Shown here piece by piece: positions 55,534 through 64,000 of a stretch of 64,000 nt of DNA. This DNA is from Bosea sp. BIWAKO-01. Its GTDB lineage: Bacteria; Pseudomonadota; Alphaproteobacteria; Rhizobiales; Beijerinckiaceae. The position numbers and the translations under genes were made by a program. Under the pieces are notes generated by a model that was not told the DNA's origin, ran no database searches, and saw nothing but the letters and a program-made list of their open reading frames with translations. Within the stretch, counting starts at the first letter, position 1. Each line of letters starts with the position of its first letter. The stretch is taken from assembly GCF_001748145.1 (NCBI RefSeq), contig NZ_BCQA01000001.1, positions 5,048,501 to 5,112,500 of the forward strand, written 5' to 3'.

Positions 55534-55569
55534 GCATTAAAAAAACAAGCAAGATTGTTTTTATAATGC
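55534..55569. promoter_or_regulatory. 36-bp TetR-type operator between the amidohydrolase and TetR genes
   Basis: 15-base arms GCATTAAAAAAACAA (55534-55548) and TTGTTTTTATAATGC (55555-55569) pair at 14 of 15 positions around a 6-base spacer. It is strikingly AT-rich for this genome. It lies 48 bases before the amidohydrolase start and 38 before the TetR start, so a repressor there could control both. Binding by the neighbouring TetR is inferred. Confidence 0.82.
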
Positions 55570-55606
55570 TGTATCGCCGAACGCCGGCGAGGCGAGGACG
55601 GCGGCC

Positions 55607-56275
55607 ATGTCGAGCCGGATGGAGGAGAAGGTGAGCAAGGCAGAGCGGCAGCAGCAGATGCGCAGCATCATGACGCGCGAGCGGCTGATCCAGTCGACGC
55701 TCGATGAGATCTTCGAGGTCGGCTATCACGCCGCCACCACGCAGGAGATCGCCGCCCGTGCCAATGTCTCGCGCGGCGCTTTGCTGCATCATTTCCCAGC
55801 GCGGGCCGACATCGTGCTCGCCGCCATGGAGGAACTGCTCGAGGACGGCACCCGGCAGATCAGGGCCGTGGCCGACGAGGTCCAGAGCGGCAAGATCTCG
55901 CTCGACGGTTTCGTCGAGTTCCTGTGGCAGCTCTTCTCGGGCCGGTTCTTCTATCTCTCGCTGGAGATGATCACCGAGGCACGCAACGATCCGGAGCTGT
56001 GCGAACGGATGATTCCGGTGGTGAAGCGCTTCCATCAGGCGCTCGACGGGATTTGGTCGGAGTTCTGCGCCCCCCAGAAGCGCCCACCGCAGCAGGCGCG
56101 CATCATCCTCAATCTGACGCTTTGCCTGGTTCGCGGCATGGGCGTCCAGACGGTTCTGCGTCCCGATTCGGGCTATTACCGTGAACTCATCGAGGCTTGG
56201 AAGGCATTGCTGCCGCAGCTCATCGACGGCCCGACCGGGGACCTCATCTTCGCGGGAGGGAGCGGTTCGAGGTGA
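55607..56275 (+). CDS. TetR-family transcriptional regulator
   Basis: A 222-residue repressor with the TetR helix-turn-helix ATTQEIAARANVSRGALLHHFPARADI at about residues 44-70, then a helical ligand-binding domain. It is divergent from the isochorismatase-type gene with a 120-base gap containing a 36-bp palindrome. It probably represses both genes, with the ligand being the enzyme's substrate or a relative. It ends convergently with a response-regulator gene. Confidence 0.9.
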   Translation: MSSRMEEKVSKAERQQQMRSIMTRERLIQSTLDEIFEVGYHAATTQEIAARANVSRGALLHHFPARADIVLAAMEELLEDGTRQIRAVADEVQSGKISLDGFVEFLWQLFSGRFFYLSLEMITEARNDPELCERMIPVVKRFHQALDGIWSEFCAPQKRPPQQARIILNLTLCLVRGMGVQTVLRPDSGYYRELIEAWKALLPQLIDGPTGDLIFAGGSGSR

Positions 56276-56304
56276 CCAGCGAAAGGATCAGCGCCGCAAT
56301 GACG

Positions 56305-56967
56305 CTAATCCTGGAGGTGCTTTTGCGCGATCAACGCGGCCTCGACCCGGCTCTTGAGGCCGAGCTTTGCGAGAATATTCGAGACGTGAAACTTGGTGGT
56401 CTGGATTTGCACCCCCGTCGCCTCGGCGATCTCGCGATTGCTGAAGCCGCGCCCGAGCAGGCGCAGCGTGCGGTTTTCCTTCGCTGAAAGCGCTCCGATC
56501 TTGGCGATGACGGGGTCGACCTCCTGGTGCCCACGCATCGCGCTCAGCAGGCGCACGGCCATGTTGGGAGGGACATAGGATTCGCCTCCTGTGATCGCCC
56601 TGACGATCGCGATCAGATCCACGGCCGGTACGCCCTTCAAGGCATAGCCCGACGCGCCGGCGTCGAGCGCCTGCAGCACGACGTCCTCTTCCTCCGAGAC
56701 CGTCAGCATGACCACTTTCACCTGCGGCCATGTCTGGTGAATCCGGCGCGCCGCGGCAATTCCGCCGCCAGGCATCGACACATCGAGCAAGGTGACCTGC
56801 GGGGAGAGCCTTCCCACAAGCTCGAAGGCTTCGTCGGCCGACGCACCTTCGCCGACCACCTCCAGGTCATCGCTTGCCGAGAAGATCTGCACCAGGCCCG
56901 CGCGGAAGATCGCGTGATCGTCCACGACAACGATGGATTTTCGTTCACGCAATGAGCAGCCCTCCAC
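56305..56967 (-). CDS. NarL/LuxR-family response regulator
   Basis: A 220-residue response regulator. The receiver has Asp62 as the phosphoacceptor in TLLDVSMPGG and a LTVSEEED motif; the LuxR-type helix-turn-helix has LSAKENRTLRLLGRGFSNREIAEATGVQIQTTKFHVSNILAKLGLKSR at about 155-205. The GTG start overlaps the stop of the upstream sensor kinase by 23 bases, so the two are translationally coupled as a two-component system. Confidence 0.93.
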   Translation of the reverse strand: MEGCSLRERKSIVVVDDHAIFRAGLVQIFSASDDLEVVGEGASADEAFELVGRLSPQVTLLDVSMPGGGIAAARRIHQTWPQVKVVMLTVSEEEDVVLQALDAGASGYALKGVPAVDLIAIVRAITGGESYVPPNMAVRLLSAMRGHQEVDPVIAKIGALSAKENRTLRLLGRGFSNREIAEATGVQIQTTKFHVSNILAKLGLKSRVEAALIAQKHLQD

Positions 56968-58423
56968 TGAGGTCCAGGGTCATCTTGAGCAAATTACCGC
57001 TGTCACCGAGGCGGCGGTTCGTCAATCTCCCGCCGAGGCTCTCGACCCGTTCCTGCAGGCCGTAGAGGCCAATGCCCGCGTCGGGAAGGTCTTTCTCCGC
57101 AGGCGAAGAGTCGCCCCCGCTGTCGGCCACCGAGACATTCAGGAGCGTTCCGTCCATCCAGCTCCGCACGTCCTGACCTGTTGCCCCGCCATGGCGATAG
57201 GCATTGTTGAGCCCTTCCTGGACGAAACGGAAGACGCAGATCCTGACGGCGTGCGACACGGGCTGAGGCAGCTCGGAGGTGGCGAGCGCTACAGATGTTC
57301 GCGTGCGCGCTTCGTGTGCCCGCACTGCCCGCTCGATGACCATGTGGAGCGGCAGGTCGGCGATCTCGGGAAGGACAAGCCCCTTGGAGATGCTCCTGAT
57401 CTCGCGCATCGCCTCGTCGAGCGCCGACTGCATGGTCAGCAGGGAGCGGTCGCGCGGGGCCTTGCTTCTGGCGTTGCGCACGTCCTCGATCTTCAGGATC
57501 GAGAAGCTGATCAATTGGGCGGGGCCATCATGGAGATCCGCGCCGATCCCGCGGATGAACTGCTCGTTCAGCTCCGCGACCCGGGCCGAGGCGCGTTGCA
57601 GCCGGTCGGACAACTGCCGGTTCTCGAGCAGCAGCTGTTCGGTCTCTTCGACGCGCCGCTCCAGGGCCTTCCTTTGTGTCTCGATGGTCCGGCTCCCGCG
57701 ATGGACGATGCCGAACAGGGCGAGCATGATCGCCGCCGTAACCGCGGCAACGACGAGCCAGCTGCTCCGTCTGAGCGCTGCAAGCTCCTCCCGGAAAGGC
57801 TCGGCCTGCTCGTGGATTTCGGCAACGGCAATGATGCGGGAAGAGCCTTCCTGCCGGATCGGGCTGTAGATTTCGAGATAGCGGGTCCTGATGCCCCGGA
57901 TCACATGCTCGCCTGCACGAGGGTCGGCATGGTCGGCCGTGACCTCGCCTGTCAGCGCCCGCAACAGGCCGTTGGGGCGCTCGAACTGATGGCCGATGAT
58001 CTGGGGGGTGTTGGAGTAGGCCACGACCCCGTCCGGCGTCCAGACTTCGAAATAGGGAAAGCGGCGCTTCACGGCCTCGTCGGCGAACAACTGGTCGAGC
58101 CGTGCGATCGTCCCTGCCGACAAGCTCTGGGAGGTGGCAAGCTCCTGAACGGCCGGGGCGACCAGACTCTGCATGATCAAAGCGGTCGAGGCTGCCTTGC
58201 TTCTGACCGCCTCACGCGAAACCAGCTCGGTGATCAGATAGCCGGCCACGAACATGGCGATCTGCATGACGAGTCCGCCCGCGATCAGGAACTGCACCGA
58301 CAGCGTAGCGCGTCGTGGCATAGCCTTCCCGGCAGGCGAGTGCTGCAACGGCACGCCGGTGATCACGTCACTGCTCTCGAAGTCCTGAACCTGCTTCAGC
58401 ATTTCGCCCGTCGACGTCTCCAC
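56945..58423 (-). CDS. NarX-like membrane sensor histidine kinase
   Basis: A 492-residue HisKA_3-type kinase. Two membrane helices (about 42-65 and 221-241) flank a periplasmic sensor of about 155 residues (FADEAVKRRFPYFEVWTPDGVVAYSNT), then a helical linker with coiled coil, a phosphoacceptor His298 in ADLHDGPAQLISF and an HATPase domain with NNAYRHGGATG. It pairs with the following NarL-type regulator. The start is a GTG; an ATG seven codons in is an alternative. The divergent neighbour is the giant peroxidase. Confidence 0.9.
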   Translation of the reverse strand: METSTGEMLKQVQDFESSDVITGVPLQHSPAGKAMPRRATLSVQFLIAGGLVMQIAMFVAGYLITELVSREAVRSKAASTALIMQSLVAPAVQELATSQSLSAGTIARLDQLFADEAVKRRFPYFEVWTPDGVVAYSNTPQIIGHQFERPNGLLRALTGEVTADHADPRAGEHVIRGIRTRYLEIYSPIRQEGSSRIIAVAEIHEQAEPFREELAALRRSSWLVVAAVTAAIMLALFGIVHRGSRTIETQRKALERRVEETEQLLLENRQLSDRLQRASARVAELNEQFIRGIGADLHDGPAQLISFSILKIEDVRNARSKAPRDRSLLTMQSALDEAMREIRSISKGLVLPEIADLPLHMVIERAVRAHEARTRTSVALATSELPQPVSHAVRICVFRFVQEGLNNAYRHGGATGQDVRSWMDGTLLNVSVADSGGDSSPAEKDLPDAGIGLYGLQERVESLGGRLTNRRLGDSGNLLKMTLDLSGGLLIA

Positions 58424-58825
58424 GCAGAGATTAGCTCAAACTGATGACTGTGAGATCACCATCTGGCAGCGCGATCCATCAGTATTGCAAGCGAAACCGG
58501 CCAAGCGGCCCGGATCATCACCGCAGTGAGCGAAAACTGGTCGAAGGTCTAGTAAGCCAGCTCGCCCCCAGATGCGTCAGCGTCGGTTCAAAGGTCGTCG
58601 CGGTGCCACGCCCGTAAGTCGCCGAATATTGGCCGACCTTATCTTCTTCAAATCGACCCGACACCCAGCAATCCTTTTGCTTAACGAAGCGTAATCGGGC
58701 GGTTCGTCGGACATGCCGCATGCAAGGGCGCTCACAGTCCTTCATGCGACTCAACGACAGACGCTCGGTGCAGCAGACGCAATTCTTGGGTCTTAACGCA
58801 GCACCGTGGGCGGAGCGAGGGTATC
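58424..58825. other. 402-base divergent region between the sensor kinase and the giant peroxidase
   Basis: Contains the promoters for both divergent units but no obvious NarL heptamer pair or strong sigma-70 boxes. A short minus-strand open frame (58518-58754) has lower third-position GC than neighbours and no recognised domain; it may be non-coding. Composition falls in GC in its middle, which often marks a promoter region. Confidence 0.4.
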
Positions 58826-61800
58826 ATGAAGCTCAATACGCACGACCTTGAGTTCATCCTGAAGCAGATCAAGATCGCCGAGGCCCATACGGCCGGGACG
58901 CCCTTGACCGAGTTGGTCGATAATCCGCTGGTGCCCTACGGGCTGCGCACGGTCGACGGCACCTACAACAACATCATCCCCGGCAGGGAATGGGTCGGAT
59001 CGTCCGACCAGACCATGCCGCGCCTGCTCGATCCGGTCTTTCGCCCGGCAGAGAATGGGCCAGGCGGGGCATCGACGAGCTACCAGCAGACGTCAGGGAA
59101 CGTCTACGATTCCCAGCCTCGCGTGATCTCGAACCTGATTTCGGATCAGACGATCGGCAATCCCGCCACGATCATTTCCGCACTGACCAATCTTGGGCAC
59201 GAGGACCCCTATCTGTTCCTGCAGGCACATGCGGGAGTCTATGAGGCTGCCGTGCTGGCCTATGAGGAATGGGAGGCGGCAGACCGCGGCCTCGCGCAAG
59301 CGAATGCCAATCTTGCAGTTGCGCAACGCGCAGTCGGACCGGCGCAAGGTCAGGTCGCTGCGGCGCAGGCCGCCCTGGACCTGGCGGTCGCGCAGGGAGC
59401 CGATACCGGACCGGCCGTGGCGGCACTCGCCGACGCCCATGCAAGTCTCGCCGTGGCTGTGGGCAATGTCACCGCAGCCGCTGCTGCCGTCGGCCTTGCT
59501 ACGGGGACCCTGCAGGCCGAAGTGCAGCAGAAACAGGTCGCCTACGACGCGATGACGGATGCGCTGGACGTTACGATGGAGGGCGACACCGTCCTTATCC
59601 CGAACGTCGCGCCCGATCTGGGCGACACCGCTCCCTTCAACGGGTTCTTCACGCTGTTCGGCCAGTTCTTCGATCACGGGCTCGATCTGGTCAGCAAGGG
59701 CGGCAGCGGCACGGTCTATATCCCGCTCCAGCCCGACGATCCGCTCTACGTTGCCGGCAGCCCGACCAATTTCATGGTGCTGACGCGTGCTCAGAACCAG
59801 CCGGGCCCCGATGGTGAGCTGGGCACTGACGACGACGTGCGTGAGCACAACAACGAGACGACGCCGTGGATCGACCTGAACCAGGTCTACACATCGAATC
59901 CGTCCCACCAGATCTTCCTGCGGGAATACGCGATGCTGGATGGCAAGCCGGTCGCGACCGGGCGCATGCTGGAGGGGGCGAATGGCGGCCCTCCGACCTG
60001 GGCCGACGTCAAGGAGCAGGCGGCCGTCAAGCTCGGCATCCTGCTGACCGATGCCGACGTCCTGCGCGTTCCGGCGGTTCTGACCGACCTCTATGGCGAG
60101 TTCATTCGGGGGGGCACCGGCTTCCCGCAGTTGGTCACCGGTACCGGCACGGGCTCCGTCGAGGGAAATCCGAGCGCGCTGGCCGCGGCGTCGGGCGCCC
60201 TGCCGGCCGGCCGTGCCTTCCTCAATGATATCGCCCACAGCGCGGTGCCGGGCGGGCTGGTCGATCATGACCGCAACCCGGCAACCGCGCCCATTCTCGT
60301 CCTTGCCGATAATGATACCGTTGCCGGAAATCAGATCGCTCTCAACCAGTTCGGGATTGCGACGACCTATGACGACGAACTGCTCGATGCTCACTACATC
60401 GTCGGCGATGGTCGCGGGAACGAGAATATTGGCCTGACCTCGGTCCACCATACCTTCCACCATGAGCACAATCAGCGCATCGAGCAGATCAAGACGCAGT
60501 TGCTGACAGGCGAGGGGGCTGGCGTCGCCTTCCTGAATGAGTGGCTGCTGACCGATGTCACGGCGATGCCGACAACGCAGGCCGAGATCGATGCGCTGGT
60601 CTGGGATGGCGAGCGTCTGTTCCAGGCCGGCCGGTTCTCGACGGAGATGGTCTATCAGCATCTCGTCTTCGAGGAGTTCGCGCGTGCCATCGCCCCCGAT
60701 GTCGATCCCTTCGTGTTCTCCAACACCACGATGATCGATGCCGGGATCGTCGCCGAATTCGCCCATGTCGTCTATCGCTTCGGGCATTCGATGCTCACCG
60801 ACACGATCGACATATTCAAGCTCGATGCGAACGGCAATCCCGTCGCGTCGGACATTGCGCTGTTCGACGCCTTCCTGAACCCGATTGCCTTCAATGCGGC
60901 CGGTACGACGGCCGAGGCTGCGGCTGCGGCGATCCTGACCGGCATGACCCGCCAGGTCGGCAACGAGATCGACGAGCACATCACCGATGCGCTGCGCAAC
61001 AATCTTGTCGGCTTGCCGCTCGACCTCGGCGCACTCAACATAGCCCGGGCTCGCGATACCGGCATTCCCTCGCTTAATGAGGCGCGCCGCCAGTTCTACG
61101 AAGACACGCATGACAGCCGCGTGAAGCCTTACGAGAGCTGGTACGATTTCGCGCTGTCGATGAAGAACCCTGCCTCGCTGATCAATTTCATCGCGGCCTA
61201 TGGGACGCATTCCTCATTGCTCGGCAATCTGACGCTCGAACAGAAGCGGGATGCCGCAACCCTGCTGGTCATGGGCGGCGCCAATGCGCCGGCCGACCGC
61301 ATCGCGTTCCTGAACGGGACTGGCGCCTGGGCGAATGCCGCCAGCGGCGCCACCATCACGGGCCTCGATGCCGTCGATTTCTGGATCGGCGGGCTCGCCG
61401 AGAAGAAGATGGCCTTCGGCGCGATGCTGGGGTCGAGCTTCACCTATGTCTTCGAATACCAGATGGAGCAACTGCAGGCCGGCGACCGGTTCTACTACCT
61501 CAGCCGCACCCAGGGACTGAACCTTCTGAACGAGCTGGAAGCGGATTCCTTTGCGCAACTCCTGATGCGCAATACGGATGCCGGTGCCAATGGCGCACCG
61601 CATATCAATGGCGCGGCCTTCCAGACGGCCACCTACATCCTCGAGATGGATCCGTCGAAGCAGATCACGGGCCTGGGCCTCAACGGCAAGGCGGATCCGA
61701 CGCATACCAACCCGGTGCTGCAGGCCATCAGTCCGATGGTCATCCGCGACAATCCCGCGACGCCCGGGGCCGACAACAACTATCTTCGCTACACGGGCGT

Positions 61801-64000
61801 CGACCACGTCGTCCTCGGTGGCACGAGCGGAAACGACATCCTGATCGGTGGTGAGGGTGACGACACGCTCTGGGGCGGGGCGGGTGATGACCGTCTCGAG
61901 GGTGGTTACGGCGTCGACCATCTGCACGGCGGAGCCGGCAACGACATCATCACCGACAGCGGCACGGATATCGGCGCGGCCGACGTCATCCATGGCGACG
62001 CTGGCGATGACGTCATCACACCCGGTAACGGCCTCGACCTGATCTTCGGCGGGGATGGCAGCGACTTCATCTATGGCGGTACCGAGGGCAAGACCGTCTC
62101 GGGCGGCCAGGGCAATGACTTCATCCGCGGCGGAACGGGAGGCAGCTTCCTGGCCGGCAACGAGGGCGATGACTGGATCGAGGGTGGCGACAGCTTCGAC
62201 ACCCTGGCGGGCGAGAACTCCGAGCTGTTCTTCAACTCGACCATTATCGGCCATGACGTGCTCAACGGCCGCGGCAACGACAATGATTACGACGCCGAGT
62301 CAGGCGACGACATCATGATCCAGGGCGAGGGTGTCGAGCGCAACAACGGCATGGCCGGGTTCGACTGGGCCATCCATAAGGGCCATAATCAGGCTGCCGT
62401 CTCCGACATGGGCATGACCATCTTTCAGAACCAGCAGGACAATATCCTGCGCGACCGGTTCGATCTGGTGGAGGGCCTGTCGGGCTGGAAATACAACGAC
62501 AAACTCACCGGCCGCGAAGTCGTCATGGGAGCCTTCGACGAAAACGGCAATGCGACGCAGGTCGATCCCGGTGCGCCTCTCGACTCCTACTCGAGCGCCC
62601 TGCTCGAGAAGAACCTTTCGCTGATCGCGGGACTGGAGCGGCTGGTCGCGCATCTCGACCGGACGACCGTGACGGTTGCCGGCAAGACCGAAACCATCGT
62701 CATGGACACCTCCGACGCGTCCGACATCCTGCTGGGTGGCGGCGGCAGCGACGTGATCGAAGGCAAGGCCGGCAACGACATCATCGACGGCGACTCCTGG
62801 CTGAACGTGCGGATCAGCATTCGCGATGACCAGGGCAACGAACTCGCGACGGTCGACACGCTGTCCGACACGATTATCAATGCGCACCCATCGGTTGCGC
62901 ATTGGAACGGGCGGACACTGCCGGAACTGATGCTGGCGCGGGAGATCATTCCAAACCAGCTCAATATCGTTCGTGAAATCCTCGACGGGAACCAGGCCAA
63001 CGACGTCGATACGGCGGTCTACTGGGACGTTGCGGCCAATTACCTGATCAGCCGCAATGAGGATGGCAGTGTCACTGTCACGCATGTCACGCAATCCGCG
63101 GCGGTGATCGACCTGACCACGGGACGGGCGCGCCTGTCCGACGGAACCGATCGGCTCTTTAATATCGAGGCGCTGAAGTTCGCGGACCAGACCGTAAGCC
63201 TCAACCGGCTGGTGACAGGGGCCCTGACCATCACGGGCACCGAGAACCTGCTGACCGCGGACACCTCGGGCCTCAGCGACGCCGATGGCCTTGGCACCTT
63301 CAGCTTCGGTTGGCAGTCCTCGACGGATGGCGGCGCCACCTGGAACACGATCTCAGGCGCAGTCTCCGCCAGCCTGACCGTCACGGCCGCTCTGACGGGC
63401 CAGCTGATCCGAAGCATTGTGAGCTATGTCGATGGACGCGGCTTCTCCGAGTTCGCGGTATCCGATGTGACTGCGAAGGTCGGCAGCAACACCAATGGCA
63501 CGGCGGTCGAGCTCATCAACGGAACTGCCGAAGCCAACCTGCTCAATGGCCGGGGCGGCAATGACACGATCAACGGGCTCGCCGGCAACGACATCATCAA
63601 TGCCGGCGGTGGGGCCGATATCGTCGACGGCGGGGACGGCAACGACACGATCGACGGTGGCGCGGGCAATGACGTGCTTTCCGGCGGAGCCGGGAATGAC
63701 ACGATCATCGGTGCCGCCGGAAACGACACCCTGACGGGAGGCGCCGGCAACGACACGCTCGACGGGGGCGACGGCACGGCCGATGTCGCGGTCTATGCCG
63801 GTCCGATCACCGATTACGACATTGCGCTGGATGCGCCCGGCCGGATCGTGGTGACGGGCGCGGCCGAGGGCACCGACACGATTACCGGTGTCGAGCGCTT
63901 CTTGTTTGGCGAGACGACCTATACCCAGGTCGTTACTGGCACGAACGGCGCCGACGGGGCCCTTCTCGGCGGGGCGGGCGCTCAGCTCCTGCTCGGCTTT
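58826..64000 (+). CDS. giant RTX protein with animal-type haem peroxidase domain (partial, runs off the window)
   Basis: An open frame of 1725 residues continuing past the window end. After an N-terminal [21 protein letters not shown] segment and an Ala-rich insert (about 138-243), an animal haem peroxidase domain shows distal His284 in [25 protein letters not shown], proximal His654 in YRFGHSML and [25 protein letters not shown] nonapeptides of the GGxGxDxLx kind begin near residue 997 ([20 protein letters not shown]), recur near 1302 and again at 1574-1650, with an Ig-like stretch between. It is probably secreted by a type I system; the C-terminal signal is outside the window. Confidence 0.9.
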   Translation, partial: MKLNTHDLEFILKQIKIAEAHTAGTPLTELVDNPLVPYGLRTVDGTYNNIIPGREWVGSSDQTMPRLLDPVFRPAENGPGGASTSYQQTSGNVYDSQPRVISNLISDQTIGNPATIISALTNLGHEDPYLFLQAHAGVYEAAVLAYEEWEAADRGLAQANANLAVAQRAVGPAQGQVAAAQAALDLAVAQGADTGPAVAALADAHASLAVAVGNVTAAAAAVGLATGTLQAEVQQKQVAYDAMTDALDVTMEGDTVLIPNVAPDLGDTAPFNGFFTLFGQFFDHGLDLVSKGGSGTVYIPLQPDDPLYVAGSPTNFMVLTRAQNQPGPDGELGTDDDVREHNNETTPWIDLNQVYTSNPSHQIFLREYAMLDGKPVATGRMLEGANGGPPTWADVKEQAAVKLGILLTDADVLRVPAVLTDLYGEFIRGGTGFPQLVTGTGTGSVEGNPSALAAASGALPAGRAFLNDIAHSAVPGGLVDHDRNPATAPILVLADNDTVAGNQIALNQFGIATTYDDELLDAHYIVGDGRGNENIGLTSVHHTFHHEHNQRIEQIKTQLLTGEGAGVAFLNEWLLTDVTAMPTTQAEIDALVWDGERLFQAGRFSTEMVYQHLVFEEFARAIAPDVDPFVFSNTTMIDAGIVAEFAHVVYRFGHSMLTDTIDIFKLDANGNPVASDIALFDAFLNPIAFNAAGTTAEAAAAAILTGMTRQVGNEIDEHITDALRNNLVGLPLDLGALNIARARDTGIPSLNEARRQFYEDTHDSRVKPYESWYDFALSMKNPASLINFIAAYGTHSSLLGNLTLEQKRDAATLLVMGGANAPADRIAFLNGTGAWANAASGATITGLDAVDFWIGGLAEKKMAFGAMLGSSFTYVFEYQMEQLQAGDRFYYLSRTQGLNLLNELEADSFAQLLMRNTDAGANGAPHINGAAFQTATYILEMDPSKQITGLGLNGKADPTHTNPVLQAISPMVIRDNPATPGADNNYLRYTGVDHVVLGGTSGNDILIGGEGDDTLWGGAGDDRLEGGYGVDHLHGGAGNDIITDSGTDIGAADVIHGDAGDDVITPGNGLDLIFGGDGSDFIYGGTEGKTVSGGQGNDFIRGGTGGSFLAGNEGDDWIEGGDSFDTLAGENSELFFNSTIIGHDVLNGRGNDNDYDAESGDDIMIQGEGVERNNGMAGFDWAIHKGHNQAAVSDMGMTIFQNQQDNILRDRFDLVEGLSGWKYNDKLTGREVVMGAFDENGNATQVDPGAPLDSYSSALLEKNLSLIAGLERLVAHLDRTTVTVAGKTETIVMDTSDASDILLGGGGSDVIEGKAGNDIIDGDSWLNVRISIRDDQGNELATVDTLSDTIINAHPSVAHWNGRTLPELMLAREIIPNQLNIVREILDGNQANDVDTAVYWDVAANYLISRNEDGSVTVTHVTQSAAVIDLTTGRARLSDGTDRLFNIEALKFADQTVSLNRLVTGALTITGTENLLTADTSGLSDADGLGTFSFGWQSSTDGGATWNTISGAVSASLTVTAALTGQLIRSIVSYVDGRGFSEFAVSDVTAKVGSNTNGTAVELINGTAEANLLNGRGGNDTINGLAGNDIINAGGGADIVDGGDGNDTIDGGAGNDVLSGGAGNDTIIGAAGNDTLTGGAGNDTLDGGDGTADVAVYAGPITDYDIALDAPGRIVVTGAAEGTDTITGVERFLFGETTYTQVVTGTNGADGALLGGAGAQLLLGF

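Noticed and set aside
58518..58754. Minus-strand open frame of 78 codons in the kinase-peroxidase spacer
   Set aside because: It has no recognised domain, no ribosome site that I can see, and third-position GC well below its neighbours; it is as likely to be chance as a gene.

Overview
The window is GC-rich bacterial chromosome, almost entirely single-copy housekeeping genes with a few accessory stretches. A sufB/C/D/S operon preceded by a match to the rhizobial Irr box (ICE motif), a linked glnB-glnA pair, the tpiA-secG-pyrG order and the dispersed palindromic repeats all point to the alphaproteobacterial order Hyphomicrobiales (Rhizobiales). A Bosea-like genus is my best guess, but the sequence alone does not prove it. 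I see no prophage, insertion sequence, integrase or CRISPR array.

Layout. 0-3.4 kb: tpiA, secG, a 400-base spacer with two terminators and an unusual cluster of AGTGC half-sites, then pyrG. 3.5-7.1 kb: a compact plus-strand set with the E. coli YjfL-YjfM-YjfC gene types (DUF350, DUF1190, glutathionylspermidine-synthase-like ATP-grasp), extended by a glyoxalase-fold protein and a second DUF350 gene. 7.2-14.9 kb: an M23 envelope peptidase, a Bcp peroxiredoxin, a giant AsmA-like protein, tyrS and an alpha/beta hydrolase. 15-26.3 kb: iron-sulfur assembly (NifS-type desulfurase, sufB, sufC, sufD, a 4-oxalocrotonate-tautomerase-like gene, sufS, sufT). The A-type carrier sufA lies about 4 kb further on, beyond a methyltransferase, an ArsR regulator, phzF, a YjbR gene and a malate/lactate-type dehydrogenase. 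26.3-34 kb: a diguanylate cyclase, an RhlE-type helicase, a hydrolase, a LysR regulator, parE and small membrane proteins.

34-37.7 kb is an accessory cell-surface patch: a glycosyltransferase, an FkbM methyltransferase and a beta-helix protein whose reading frame appears broken at a short CT repeat. 37.8-41.6 kb holds nitrogen control (glnB-glnA) and the NAD(P)HX repair enzyme nnr, with a perfect 23-bp palindrome between glnB and nnr. 41.6-46.7 kb carries a small DNA-binding-like protein, an I-site-containing membrane diguanylate cyclase, a pentapeptide-repeat protein, an SMR efflux protein, an LssY_C-domain protein and an AI-2E-family exporter. A tRNA-Ser(UGA) gene follows. 47.4-54.8 kb is a cell-wall and replication/translation run: rlpA, a D,D-carboxypeptidase, tmk, holB, metG, tatD and a metallo-beta-lactamase-fold hydrolase.

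54.8-64 kb: an isochorismatase-type amidohydrolase diverges from a TetR regulator across a clear 36-bp operator. A NarX/NarL-like two-component pair then diverges from a very large animal-type haem peroxidase with RTX calcium-binding repeats. That peroxidase stays open to the end of the window (1725 residues so far).

Most interesting for follow-up: the peroxidase and its divergent two-component system, the extended Yjf-type operon, the tautomerase inside the suf operon, the frameshifted beta-helix gene, and the palindromes upstream of pyrG and between glnB and nnr.
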